From assembly GCA_020853575.1 (NCBI GenBank), contig JADYYP010000064.1, positions 25,581 through 89,580 on the forward strand: DNA of 64,000 bases. Reading direction: 5' to 3'. The notes under the pieces were generated by a model. The model saw nothing but the letters and a program-made list of their open reading frames with translations, searched no databases and was not told the DNA's origin. Origin of the DNA: Planctomycetota bacterium (GTDB lineage Bacteria > Planctomycetota > UBA1135 > GCA-002686595). The position numbers and the translations under genes are program-made. Shown piece by piece: positions 33,449 to 42,242 of this stretch (the stretch's first letter is position 1; every line of letters starts with the position of its first letter).

Positions 33449-34453
33449 TCAGATCAAGCGTCGCGCGCGCATCCACTCCACGGTCTCGCGCAGCACCTGG
33501 ACGAATGGCCGCGGACTCCAACCGAGCTCGGCCCGCGCACGCCGGGCGTCGAATCGAAAGTGCGCGCCGAGCATGCGCACCGCAGTCGGGGTCAGCAGCT
33601 TGGGAGGTGCGACGATGTCCACCAGCGCGGAGCCGAGGCCCACGGCGCGCCACAGCGCTCGCGGAGCCGGCCAACGCGGCGGCGGCACTCCCAGGACCTC
33701 CGCCGCGACGCGGAACGAGTCGATCGAGCGCCACACGGATTCGGTCAACAGGTAGCGCCGGCCGCGCGCGCCGCGCTCGAGCGCCAGCAGACAGCCAGCG
33801 ACGACGTCCTCGACTCCGACGACCGACAGCGAGCCCGGCGGCACGTACGGCAAGCGCGGGCCGTGCGCGATCTGCCGCAGGAACTTGAGCGTGTTCGGTC
33901 CGCGCGCGCCGCCGCCGAAAATCGCGCCTGGGTTGACCACCACGAGATCGAGCTCGCCCGCGGCGCCGAGCGCCAACTCCTCCGCCGCGCGCTTGGTGTC
34001 GGTGTAGGCACACGCGAGCTCGGCGCCGTTGTAGGGCGCATCCTCGTCGAGCAGCTCATCGGCACGCGCGTGGCCGACGGTGACCACCGACGACACGTGC
34101 AGCACACGTCCCACTCCGTGACGGCGACAGGCCTCGAGCACGTTGCGCGTGCCACCCACGTTGACGCGCTCTTGCAGCGCGCGGTCGCGAGTTTGGTAGC
34201 TGATCACGGCCCCGGCGTGGATCACCAGCGGACGGACCGGGCTGCGCTCGCACACGCGCGCAACGGCGCGTTCGACCGAAGGCGCGTCCACCAGGTCGCC
34301 GTCGCGCCAGTGCACGCGCGAACCGTCGACGGCCGAGCGGTCGGAGGAGGGCCGCGCGAGCGCGTGGACCGTGTACTCGCGGCGCAGGAGCTCCGCGACC
34401 AACGCCGCGCCGACGAAACCCGTGGCGCCGGTGACGAGCACGTGCGGCTTCAT
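33449..34453 (-). CDS. NAD-dependent epimerase/dehydratase (extended SDR family)
   Basis: A 334-aa extended short-chain dehydrogenase. The Rossmann motif GATGFVGAALVAELL begins the protein, VIHAGAVISYQ and HVSSVVTVG follow, and the catalytic pair is YTDTK (Tyr-x-x-x-Lys). Later VVNPGAIFGGGARGPNTLKFL is typical of dihydroflavonol reductase-like and hopanoid-associated (HpnA-like) epimerases. The exact substrate is unclear: a nucleotide sugar, steroid or other. It starts at ATG 34453 in ATGA overlap with the upstream histidine-kinase stop, so it forms an operon with the kinase. Cytoplasmic. Confidence 0.87.
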   Translation of the reverse strand: MKPHVLVTGATGFVGAALVAELLRREYTVHALARPSSDRSAVDGSRVHWRDGDLVDAPSVERAVARVCERSPVRPLVIHAGAVISYQTRDRALQERVNVGGTRNVLEACRRHGVGRVLHVSSVVTVGHARADELLDEDAPYNGAELACAYTDTKRAAEELALGAAGELDLVVVNPGAIFGGGARGPNTLKFLRQIAHGPRLPYVPPGSLSVVGVEDVVAGCLLALERGARGRRYLLTESVWRSIDSFRVAAEVLGVPPPRWPAPRALWRAVGLGSALVDIVAPPKLLTPTAVRMLGAHFRFDARRARAELGWSPRPFVQVLRETVEWMRARRLI

Positions 34454-36423
34454 GCGCTCGGTGCGCGTGGCAAGCACACTCGCGCGATCGTGCCCGGTCC
34501 AGGTTCGGCGGCTACGAGCTCGATGCGACCACCGTGGTCCTCGACCACGCGCTTGGCGATCGCGAGTCCCAGTCCGGTGCCCTTGCTGCGCGTGGTGAAG
34601 TAGGGCTCGAACAGGCGCGAGCGCACCTCCTCCGGGAGGCCCGAGCCCCAATCGCGCACACTCAACTCCAGCTCGCCGCCAGCGCTGGCGATCTCCGCGC
34701 GCAGGCGACCACCGTTCGGCATGGCCTCGAGCGCGTTCGAGACCAGGTTCATCAGCACCCTGCGCAGCAGCGCGGCGTCTCCGAGCACGACAGCCGGGAT
34801 CGAGAGCAGCTCGAGCTCGACGCCCAACTCGCCGGCGTAGGCACGGTTGAGCTCGAGCACCTGAGCGAGCAGCTCCGCCAGGTCGACGCGCTCGCGCACG
34901 GGCTTGCGCGCACCCGTCAAGGCGTGGAAGTCGCTCGCGATCTCGCGCAAGTGCGCCACCTGGCGTTGCACGATGTCGACCGTGCGTTCGAAGATCGCGT
35001 CGAACTCGGGGCTGCGCTCGTCCCTGGCTCGCTTGGCGACGTCGATCGAGATCTGGATCGGGGTCAGCGGGTTCTTGATGTCGTGCGCGACCTGCCGAGC
35101 CATCTCGCGCCAGGCGGCGTCCTTCTCGGCGCGCACGAGCCTCTCGCGGTTCTCTTTGAGCTCCTGGGTCATCGTGTTGAGCGCTCCGGCGAGCTCGCCG
35201 AGCTCGTCGCGCGTGCTGACCGCGACGCGCCCGTCGAGATCGCCGGCGCCGACGCGCAGGGCGTGCTCGCGCAGCGCCAAGATCGGTGCCGTGGTGCGCC
35301 GCGCGATGACCATCGTCCACACCACGGCGACGAGCAACACCACCAGCGTCGCCTTGAACAGCAGCGCACGCAGCTCGCGCACGCCGGTGAAGATGTCGTC
35401 GTTGTCGATGCCCACGCCGACGATCCAGCCGAAGCCACCGTCCTCGCGTGCCTTGGTGTGCTTGAAGGCCGCGTTCTTGCGCCGCCCGAAGAACTCGTAC
35501 TCGGGGTACAGGCCCCAATCGGACGCCCGCGCGGCCTCGACCATCTGCGGCAAACGGATGCGCGCGCTGCGCGAGACGCTCTCGCCGTAGAGGCTCGTGT
35601 CGCGGTGCGCCAGGATCGTGTCGGCGTCGGATTTCCAGATCCAACCGTAGGCCGAGGGGAATTCGTCCGGGCCGACCAGGCCCTGGAAGTAGCTCTTGAG
35701 CACCGGACTCTCGACCTCGTCCTGCATGCGGCTCCAGTTGACCAGCGTGTACAGCACGCCCATGAATCGCTCGGACATCTCGGGATGGTCCGCGTCGCGC
35801 GGCCAGTACACCGGCGACGCGAAGCCGATGTGGTAGTTCTCCGCGCTCGCGGGATCGTCCGGCGCGTGAGGCGGCAGCAGATCGCTGCGGTGTTGGTCGA
35901 CGGCGAAGCGCTGGCCGGTCTTGGCGGCTTCGAACCACACCTCGTGGGCGTAGTTTTGGGTCGCGAGGGCGGTGCGCACCTCGGGTGCCAGGGGACGGCC
36001 GACCCGATCGAGCGTGTTGCTCGCGACGAAGCGTCCGTCGGCCGCGACCAGCAAGAACAAGTCGTAGTCGCGCTTGGAGAGCACCCAGTTGTCGAATTGA
36101 TCCGCTTGCGTCCCGCGCATCATCACGCGGTCCTCGGGCTTCTCGCCCTCGAGCTCTCCGGCCTCCTCGCGCAGCGCCTCGTCGAGCGCCATGTAGCTGC
36201 CGGGGTCGGCGGCGAGCAGCGCGGTGTTGGTGTTGAACTCCTCGATGTCGCGGTCGACGCGCAACGCGAGGTCGGCCGCCAGCCCCTTCAAGGAGTACAG
36301 CACGACGTCCTTCGACAAGCGCCCGGCCATCTCGTGGTCGACGAACAGCGCGAAGCCCAAGAAGGGCAACACGACCGCGGCCAGCACGGCGAGCAGGAAC
36401 TTGGTGGAGATGCGGCGGATCAA
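34450..36423 (-). CDS. membrane sensor histidine kinase, NtrY-like
   Basis: A two-helix sensor kinase. A first membrane helix (STKFLLAVLAAVVLPFLGFALF) precedes a large extracytoplasmic sensor of about 330 residues with the look of a double Cache domain (SKRDYDLFLLVAADGRFVAS, FGWIVGVGIDND). Then come a second helix (LLFKATLVVLLVAVVWTMV), HAMP (RRTTAPILALREH), HisKA (MARQVAHDIKNPLTPIQISI, with His) and HATPase with N box (LMNLVSNALEAMPN), G1 (VRDWGSGLPEE) and G2 (GTGLGLAIAKRVVED). AHDIKNPLTPIQ is NtrY-like. The TTG at 36423 keeps the first helix close to the N-terminus; ATG 36489 and 36516 are alternatives. No response regulator is adjacent; the nearest orphan is at 3372. Confidence 0.9.
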   Translation of the reverse strand: MIRRISTKFLLAVLAAVVLPFLGFALFVDHEMAGRLSKDVVLYSLKGLAADLALRVDRDIEEFNTNTALLAADPGSYMALDEALREEAGELEGEKPEDRVMMRGTQADQFDNWVLSKRDYDLFLLVAADGRFVASNTLDRVGRPLAPEVRTALATQNYAHEVWFEAAKTGQRFAVDQHRSDLLPPHAPDDPASAENYHIGFASPVYWPRDADHPEMSERFMGVLYTLVNWSRMQDEVESPVLKSYFQGLVGPDEFPSAYGWIWKSDADTILAHRDTSLYGESVSRSARIRLPQMVEAARASDWGLYPEYEFFGRRKNAAFKHTKAREDGGFGWIVGVGIDNDDIFTGVRELRALLFKATLVVLLVAVVWTMVIARRTTAPILALREHALRVGAGDLDGRVAVSTRDELGELAGALNTMTQELKENRERLVRAEKDAAWREMARQVAHDIKNPLTPIQISIDVAKRARDERSPEFDAIFERTVDIVQRQVAHLREIASDFHALTGARKPVRERVDLAELLAQVLELNRAYAGELGVELELLSIPAVVLGDAALLRRVLMNLVSNALEAMPNGGRLRAEIASAGGELELSVRDWGSGLPEEVRSRLFEPYFTTRSKGTGLGLAIAKRVVEDHGGRIELVAAEPGPGTIARVCLPRAPSA

Positions 36424-36518
36424 CGCGCGCCCTTGTGGGTCGAAGCCGTTGGATCGAGGTCGAGCGCAGTACGATGGCTCGCCGAGCATCGAACCCCACG
36501 CGCTCCTGCGCCGCAAGC

Positions 36519-37607
36519 ATGTCGACGAGTCTCCGCGCGCCCGAAAGCCGCATCGCCATCGTGCGCCTGTCGCACCTGGGCGACATCGTGCTCACGCTAC
36601 CCCTGTTCCACGCACTGCGCGGGGCGTTCCCGGGTGCTCGGATCGCGTGGGTCGCGCAAGCGGAGTTCGCGCCGCTGCTCGAGGGCTTGCCGGGTCTCGA
36701 GCACGTGATCCGCTTCGAGCGCCGCGGTGGCGCGCAGGCCTGGCTGCGCCTGCGCGAGGACCTGGCGCGATTCGCGCCCGAGCTGGCGATCGACGCGCAG
36801 GGCAACCTGAAGAGCGGCTTCGCGTTGCTCGCCAGCGGTGCGCAGCGGCGCGTCGGACCCGCGCGCGCCGACTACCGCGAGCGCTGGGGCGCCTTCGCGG
36901 CGACCGAGCACGCCGCCGCGGTCGATGGAACCAGCGAGCACGCGATGGAGCGCACGTTGGCCTTGTGCCGCCACGTGGCGGGCCATACCGAGGTCCGGCG
37001 CGATCCCGCGTCGACCGCCGTCGAGCTGGCCGGCGCGGAGCGCGAGTTCGCGGCGCGCGTCGGCGCCGACGCCGCGGTGCTCCTGCAGCTCTCGCCCGCG
37101 AGAGACGTGCGCTCGTGGCCCGTCCAGCGCTGCGCCGAGCTCGTGCTCGCATGCGCGCGCCAGGGACGTCGCGTGCTCGCGCTTTCGGGGCCATCCGAAG
37201 CGCGCGAGGGACTCGAGCTGCAAGCGCGGCTGGGCGAGCAACCCGGTGTCCAGCATTGGATCGCTCAACGCGGGCTGCGCGAGCTCGCGGCCTTCTTCAG
37301 CGTGGCCGCGCGACACGGAGCACAGTACGTCGGTTGCGACACCGGTCCGACGCACCTGGCGGCCGCCTGCGGACTCCCGGTGACCGTGCTGTGCGGGCCG
37401 CACTCGCATCTGCGCACCGGGCCGTGGCCCGTCGCGCGCCCGGCGCCTCTCGAGGTCGGCCCGCACCGCGCCGTACGCGCCGCGGCTCAACCCGCATGTG
37501 CTCCGTGCTTCGCGCGCAAGTGTCGCAACGCGGAGGGAGCCGTGTGCATGAGCGCGCTCGCTGTCGACGATGTGCGCATGGCGCTGGCCGCGCGCTCGAG
37601 CCCATAA
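36519..37607 (+). CDS. glycosyltransferase family 9 (heptosyltransferase-like)
   Basis: Probably adds a heptose or similar sugar to the lipopolysaccharide core, in the cytoplasm at the inner membrane. The GT9 start is IAIVRLSHLGDIVLTLPLFHAL, with conserved Asp. The core has LAIDAQGNLKSGFALL, and the acceptor/donor loop is VGCDTGPTHLAAACGLPVTVLCG. The C-terminal cysteine cluster (CAPCFARKCRNAEGAVCM) is common in the family. The length of 362 aa is normal. It is divergent from the sensor kinase across about 95 bp. Exact sugar and acceptor are unknown. Confidence 0.88.
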   Translation: MSTSLRAPESRIAIVRLSHLGDIVLTLPLFHALRGAFPGARIAWVAQAEFAPLLEGLPGLEHVIRFERRGGAQAWLRLREDLARFAPELAIDAQGNLKSGFALLASGAQRRVGPARADYRERWGAFAATEHAAAVDGTSEHAMERTLALCRHVAGHTEVRRDPASTAVELAGAEREFAARVGADAAVLLQLSPARDVRSWPVQRCAELVLACARQGRRVLALSGPSEAREGLELQARLGEQPGVQHWIAQRGLRELAAFFSVAARHGAQYVGCDTGPTHLAAACGLPVTVLCGPHSHLRTGPWPVARPAPLEVGPHRAVRAAAQPACAPCFARKCRNAEGAVCMSALAVDDVRMALAARSSP

Positions 37608-37617
37608 TCTCCGCCCC

Positions 37618-38343
37618 ATGCGGATGTGGCACTACTTCCTGGTCGGAGCGCTGCTGTTGGTCCCGGCGCTGCTGGTCACGGTCGTCTTGGGATTGACCTT
37701 CGACGAATCGTCGCTGCACCTGTGGGCGGGACTGTTCACGGCGGCCTTGGGTGTCGGCGTGCACACGCTGGTGATCCTGTTCATGCTGATCACCGGGCGC
37801 GTCTTGCGCGAGGCGATCAAGGCGCGCCGGCTGCCGCCGGAGTTCCTGGTCGAGCTCAATGCGTTCTTCTCGCGCAAGAGCGCCTACCCACTCGCCGGCC
37901 TGGGCGCGGCTTCGCTGGTCGCGGCGGGCGTGCTGGGCTACAGCGCCCGTGGATTCGGGATTTCATCGGCCTGGCACTGGCTGGTGGGCCTGGGCGCGCT
38001 GATGGCAAACCTGTGGGCGCTGCAGGAGGAGTACAAGGCACTGCGCGAGAACCAGCGTCTGGTCGATCGCGCCGCGGGCGAGCTCGACCGGCTCGACCGC
38101 GAGCGCGAGGCCGACGGAGCGCCGACTCCGCCCGAGCCTCCGCCGGCGCCGTGGATCAGCGTGCGCAACGGTTGGACGCTGGCCATCGCGCCCTGGCTCC
38201 CCTACCTGTATCGATCGATCATCGTCGCGCGCGGCGACTTCGAGCGCGTCAGCGTGCACCCGTGGCTCGAGCTCTCGTTGCTCGGAGTGCTGGTGTTGAT
38301 GCTCGCGCGCCGCAAGCCGTCCACTGCCTCGGACGCGCGCTGA
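37618..38343 (+). CDS. membrane protein of unknown function
   Basis: A 241-aa protein with at least four hydrophobic helices: YFLVGALLLVPALLVTVVLGL, LWAGLFTAALGVGVHTLVILFML, YPLAGLGAASLVAAGVLGYSA and, near the end, LELSLLGVLVLMLARR. A cytoplasm-type charged segment (RENQRLVDRAAGELDRLDRERE) with coiled-coil tendency lies in the middle. I do not recognise a family. It starts 10 bp after the GT9 gene on the same strand, so a role in envelope glycan assembly is possible. Confidence 0.72.
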   Translation: MRMWHYFLVGALLLVPALLVTVVLGLTFDESSLHLWAGLFTAALGVGVHTLVILFMLITGRVLREAIKARRLPPEFLVELNAFFSRKSAYPLAGLGAASLVAAGVLGYSARGFGISSAWHWLVGLGALMANLWALQEEYKALRENQRLVDRAAGELDRLDREREADGAPTPPEPPPAPWISVRNGWTLAIAPWLPYLYRSIIVARGDFERVSVHPWLELSLLGVLVLMLARRKPSTASDAR

Positions 38344-38356
38344 CTTCGCGCCGTGC

Positions 38357-39646
38357 TCAGCGTTGCGGCTGCTCGCCAGCCGGCGGAGTGTGGGCCGCTT
38401 CGAGCGCCTGTGCGCGCACGCGCGCGTCCTTGTAGTCGGGGTAGACGATCAACACCTGCTTGAGCAGCGCCAGCTGCTCCTCGGGCGTGGCCGCGGCCAC
38501 GGCGCGCTCGTAGTACTGCGCGGCGCGCACCAACGTGTCCTGCAGCGCATCGCGACGCGCCAGAGCATCCTCGAAGAAGCCCTGCGCAGAGCTCTCGATC
38601 ACCTCGGTGTAGGCGCTGATCGCGTCCTCGTAGCGGTGGTCGACCTCGAGCGCGCGCGCGTACTCGTACTTCACCATCAGGCGCGCGTTGGCCAAGCGCT
38701 CCTTCTCGGCCTCGAAGGCCTCCTTTTGGCGCACCGTCAGCGCCAAACCCTCGTCGAGCGCCTTCTCGGCCAAATCGAACTGGCGGCGCAGGATGCGGCG
38801 CTCGCACTCGCGCATGCGCTCGGCCGCGCGCTCCTCCAACTTGGCGCGCTCGAGCCCCGCGCGGGCCTCGGCATGCTCGGGATCGAACAGCGTCGCCAGG
38901 CGGTATTCGTTGCGCGCCGCCGCGAAATTGCCCTGGTCCTCGAGGTCGATGGCCTTGATCACGCGTTCGTCGGCGCGCAGGGTGTCGGTCTCGCGGCGCC
39001 GGCGCTTGGCGCGTTCGTTGTCGTCGTCGTACTTGCCCGTGGCGCCGAAGTGATGCGAGGCCTGCTCGAGGAAATACTCGTCGAGCGCCTCGATGCCCTC
39101 GACGTAGTACTTCTCACCCATTCCGCGCCGGAAATTGAGCTGCACCAGCACGCGCGCCAGGCCCTCCTTGGCGCGCGGATCGTCCGGCGAGTAGGCCAGT
39201 GCCTGCTCGTAGCAGTTGGAGGCCTCGGCGAGATCGTCGGAGTTGTGGAACTCGTAGGCCTTCTGGATCCACTGGTCGGTCAGCTTGGCCATGGTCGCCT
39301 TGCGCCAGTGCTCGACCTCCGGCACGTCGCCGCCGATCGCGCGCGCCTCGTCGAATTTGGCCAGGGCCTCCAGATCGCGGTCCTGGAACGACAGCCGCCG
39401 GCCCGCGTCGAGCAGCAGCGCCACGCTCGCCAGTCTCCAGATCTCCCGCGCGCGCTGGTCGTCGGGAGCCGCGTCGCAGCGCTTCTTCGCCTCGCGCACC
39501 GCCTCCTGGTACTGCCCGCGTTGGACGAGCACGTCGACCAGGTCGTCGTCCGCGACCGGGCCCTGGCTGGCGCACGCCACGAGCAGGCCAGTGACACACA
39601 ATGCCGGCCCGAGCGGGCGGCGAGCGAAATGCGGTACCAGGTTCAT
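38357..39646 (-). CDS. TPR-repeat lipoprotein
   Basis: A 429-aa protein with a lipoprotein signal peptide (LCVTGLLVACASQG; Cys25 likely acylated) and then almost entirely helical TPR repeats: GQYQEAVREAKKRCDAAPDDQ, DLAEASNCYEQALAYSPDDPR, NFAAARNEYRLATLFDPEHAEA, YEDAISAYTEVIESS. A highly basic, charged helix (KYDDDNERAKRRRRETD) interrupts them. Expected to face the periplasm as a scaffold. It converges with the membrane protein at 37618 (13-bp gap). A duplicated GTCGACCCCAGC occurs in the 253-bp region upstream of this gene. Confidence 0.85.
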   Translation of the reverse strand: MNLVPHFARRPLGPALCVTGLLVACASQGPVADDDLVDVLVQRGQYQEAVREAKKRCDAAPDDQRAREIWRLASVALLLDAGRRLSFQDRDLEALAKFDEARAIGGDVPEVEHWRKATMAKLTDQWIQKAYEFHNSDDLAEASNCYEQALAYSPDDPRAKEGLARVLVQLNFRRGMGEKYYVEGIEALDEYFLEQASHHFGATGKYDDDNERAKRRRRETDTLRADERVIKAIDLEDQGNFAAARNEYRLATLFDPEHAEARAGLERAKLEERAAERMRECERRILRRQFDLAEKALDEGLALTVRQKEAFEAEKERLANARLMVKYEYARALEVDHRYEDAISAYTEVIESSAQGFFEDALARRDALQDTLVRAAQYYERAVAAATPEEQLALLKQVLIVYPDYKDARVRAQALEAAHTPPAGEQPQR

Positions 39647-39899
39647 CCGAGAGCTTCCCTTGGGGTCGGCGGAGCATGACGATCGACGCGCGGAGCCGCC
39701 AATCCTTCCTGGGGCTCGTCGACCCCAGCGTCGACCCCAGCGCGCGGGCGCACGCCGATCCTAACCGATGGCAGGCCGGCGCTTAGTGCGCTCGCGGTGC
39801 CCGGAGAGACCGCCGGGGACCGACGCTCTCGACGTCCGGCGCCCCGCGGCGGCTCGTCCGGTGTCCCTGGCGCTCGTGTCGTCGCTTCCTCACGAGCGC

Positions 39900-41006
39900 T
39901 CAGCTCCTGGCGCTCTCGCTGAGCGCGGCGCCGACGCTTCCGCCCACGAGCACCGGTGTCCAGCTGGCCCACAGCGGCGCCAGGGCGCCGTCCATGCCGA
40001 GCGAGCGAAAGATGAAGTCGAAGGCGAAGTACAGCACGCACATGCCGGCGGCGGCCACCAAGCCCTCCAGGCTCTTGCCGCGCTCGCGCCCCAAGAGGAA
40101 CGGCAACGTCAGGAGCAGCAGCACCACGTTCCCCAGCGGAAACGTCAGGTGGTAGTGGAACAGGGTCTGGTACTCGAGATTCGACGGGTCGCGCGCGGCG
40201 AGCTCGCCGAGCTCGGCGAAGGACAGCTCCAGCGGCGCGACGTTGCCCTTGTGCGCGAGCAGCACGTCGCGCGGGGTGAATTCGACCAACTCGAGCCACT
40301 CGATGTCGCGCATCTGCGCCGTGTCGCCGGCGGTCTCGCGCAGCCGGCCCTCGGCCAGGCGCCAGCCCGCGCGGCCGTCGCCGCGCAGCTCGTAGGTCGC
40401 CTCCGTCGCGGTGATGAAGATCAGCGCCTTTCCGCGCACCCCGGCGACCTGCAGACGCTGCGCGCGGAGCTCGTCGGGCACGTAGCGGCCGAGGACGGCG
40501 ATGTTGCCGGCGATGTCGCGCAACGTCACGTCCTCGAGCTCGCGCACGAAACGGTGGTTGTCGAGCACGTCCTTCAGCGCGTCGCGCCGCGCTCCGATCA
40601 CCGGCGTCGCGTACTCGCGCAAGGCGAACATCCCCGCGCCGGCGAGCAGCGCTCCGCAATACAGCGGCAACAGCAGTCGCCGCGCGCTGACGCCGGCGTT
40701 GAGGCTGGCGACGAGCTCGTTGTGGCGGATCAGCTTGGTGAGCGTGAACAGAGCCGCCGCCGTGGTGACGAAGGGAGCGACCTGAAGGAACAGGAACGGA
40801 GCGTTGAGCGCGTAGTAGCGCATCACCATGCCGGTGGTCGCGCTCGTGCCGTCGTCCCAGGTCTCGAAGTAGCGCAGGTTGGTGGCCACGTCGATGATCA
40901 CCGCCAGACCGACGATCAACAGCAACGACGTCGCGTACGCGCCGATGAACAGCGCTCCGACGTAGCGATCGATGTGTCCCAGGAGTTGCAGGCGTCCGAG
41001 CCGCAT
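39900..41006 (-). CDS. LptF/LptG-family permease (YjgP/YjgQ), second gene of a pair
   Basis: Probably half of the LptB2FG complex that extracts lipopolysaccharide from the inner membrane. It has six predicted helices: three near the N-terminus (HIDRYVGALFIGAYATSLLLIVGLAV and following), three near the C-terminus (FPLGNVVLLLLTLPFLLGRERG and following), and a long periplasmic beta-jellyroll in between. The 368-aa length is normal. LLTLPFLLGRERGKSL fits the family's sixth-helix loop. It follows the other permease gene by 10 bp on the same strand. By position it is the LptG-like member, but the two cannot be firmly told apart by eye. Confidence 0.85.
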   Translation of the reverse strand: MRLGRLQLLGHIDRYVGALFIGAYATSLLLIVGLAVIIDVATNLRYFETWDDGTSATTGMVMRYYALNAPFLFLQVAPFVTTAAALFTLTKLIRHNELVASLNAGVSARRLLLPLYCGALLAGAGMFALREYATPVIGARRDALKDVLDNHRFVRELEDVTLRDIAGNIAVLGRYVPDELRAQRLQVAGVRGKALIFITATEATYELRGDGRAGWRLAEGRLRETAGDTAQMRDIEWLELVEFTPRDVLLAHKGNVAPLELSFAELGELAARDPSNLEYQTLFHYHLTFPLGNVVLLLLTLPFLLGRERGKSLEGLVAAAGMCVLYFAFDFIFRSLGMDGALAPLWASWTPVLVGGSVGAALSESARS

Positions 41007-41016
41007 CTGGCCGTCC

Positions 41017-42147
41017 TCAGCGCCTCAGGGTCCGCCACAGGAGCACGCCGCCAGCCACGCTCCCCAGGATCGTGGCCCCCCACGCCGCCAACCACTGCGG
41101 CACGGCCTCGCTGCCGCCGAGCACCTTGCCCATGCGCATCGAGATCAAGTAGTAGAGCAACGCGTAGACGATCGACGCGGCCATCGCGCCCAGCTGCGAC
41201 CCGCGCCGCAGGAACAGCCCGGTCGGGATGCCGAGCAACAGGAACATCGGGCAGATGCCGGCGAGCGCGCGCCGCGAATGCAGATCGAACTTCGCGAGCG
41301 CCAGGTCCTTGGGCTCGACATAGCCCTGCTCGTCGCTGAACACGAAGTCCGCGGCCGGTCCCTCGGCCAGCTTGCGCTCGGTGTTGTCGATGCGCTGCGC
41401 GAGCACCGTGCTGTCCTGGAAGCGCCACGCCGTCTGCATGCGCTCCTCGCCGGGTGAGTGCTTCGCGAGATCGATGCGCAAGCGCGCGTTGCCGACGCGC
41501 ATGTCGTATTCCTCGTCGGCCCAGCGCGGCCAGGTGAGGTCGATCCACACGATCGAGCCCTCGAGCTCGACCTCGATCGACTGCGCGTACAGCGTCTGCG
41601 CCGGACGGTCGTCGTCGGCGGGCAAGTGCAGGAACACCTGGCGGAAGCGATTGCGGTCGTCCTGGTCGCGCTCGCGGGCGGACAAGTAGAAGTCGCCGAT
41701 CTTGATCTCGGTGCGCCCCGGGCTGAGGTTGCGCAACAGCTGCATCCCCTGCGACTTGGTGTACGAGCGCTTGCGGTAGTTGAGCGTCGGCGAGACCTCG
41801 GCCGCCAGGTAACCCAGCGCAGCCGACAGCACCACGGCCATCAGCGCCGCGGGGCGCAGCATCTTGAGCGGATGCACTCCGGTCATCTGGATCGCGGTCC
41901 ACTCGTTGTCCGCGGCGAGCCGCCCATAGGTCGTGACCAAGGCGAGCAGGAACCCGATCGGGATCAAGTACGGCGCGAGCTCGAGCATCAGGATGGGCAT
42001 GAAGCCCAGCACGGCGGACATGCCGACACCCGCGACCTTGTGCACCGCGTGCATCAACACGCACGGGATCGCGACCATGGTCATGGCCCCGCACGCGAAC
42101 AGGAAACCGATCACCAGCCGGCGCAGGATGTAGAGCTCGAGCGTCAA
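41017..42147 (-). CDS. LptF/LptG-family permease (YjgP/YjgQ), first gene of a pair
   Basis: Partner of the next gene. The N-terminal LTLELYILRRLVIGFLFACG matches the family's opening helix (YILxx). A helical region with LMLELAPYLIPIGFLLALVTTYGRL and AADNEWTAIQMTGVHPLKML is characteristic (the Asn/Glu coupling-helix motif). A long periplasmic domain (to about residue 270) precedes the last helices (LLGIPTGLFLRRGSQLGAM and following). TTG 42147 puts the start right at the family N-terminus; ATG 42201 would add 18 residues. The upstream divergent gene is a lipid A core kinase, so this locus handles lipopolysaccharide. Confidence 0.85.
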   Translation of the reverse strand: MTLELYILRRLVIGFLFACGAMTMVAIPCVLMHAVHKVAGVGMSAVLGFMPILMLELAPYLIPIGFLLALVTTYGRLAADNEWTAIQMTGVHPLKMLRPAALMAVVLSAALGYLAAEVSPTLNYRKRSYTKSQGMQLLRNLSPGRTEIKIGDFYLSARERDQDDRNRFRQVFLHLPADDDRPAQTLYAQSIEVELEGSIVWIDLTWPRWADEEYDMRVGNARLRIDLAKHSPGEERMQTAWRFQDSTVLAQRIDNTERKLAEGPAADFVFSDEQGYVEPKDLALAKFDLHSRRALAGICPMFLLLGIPTGLFLRRGSQLGAMAASIVYALLYYLISMRMGKVLGGSEAVPQWLAAWGATILGSVAGGVLLWRTLRR

Positions 42148-42242
42148 GACGCGCGATCGTAGCGGCGCGCGGCGCGGCGACGAAGCACGGGCCTGGAGCA
42201 TCCCGCGCTGGATCGCCCGCGGCCCAGAGCTACGATCGCGGC

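Noticed and set aside
33449..36805. A single 1,118-aa protein joining the epimerase to an upstream stretch
   Set aside because: The upstream part is antisense or out-of-frame to the sensor kinase; the epimerase begins at ATG 34453 in ATGA overlap with it.
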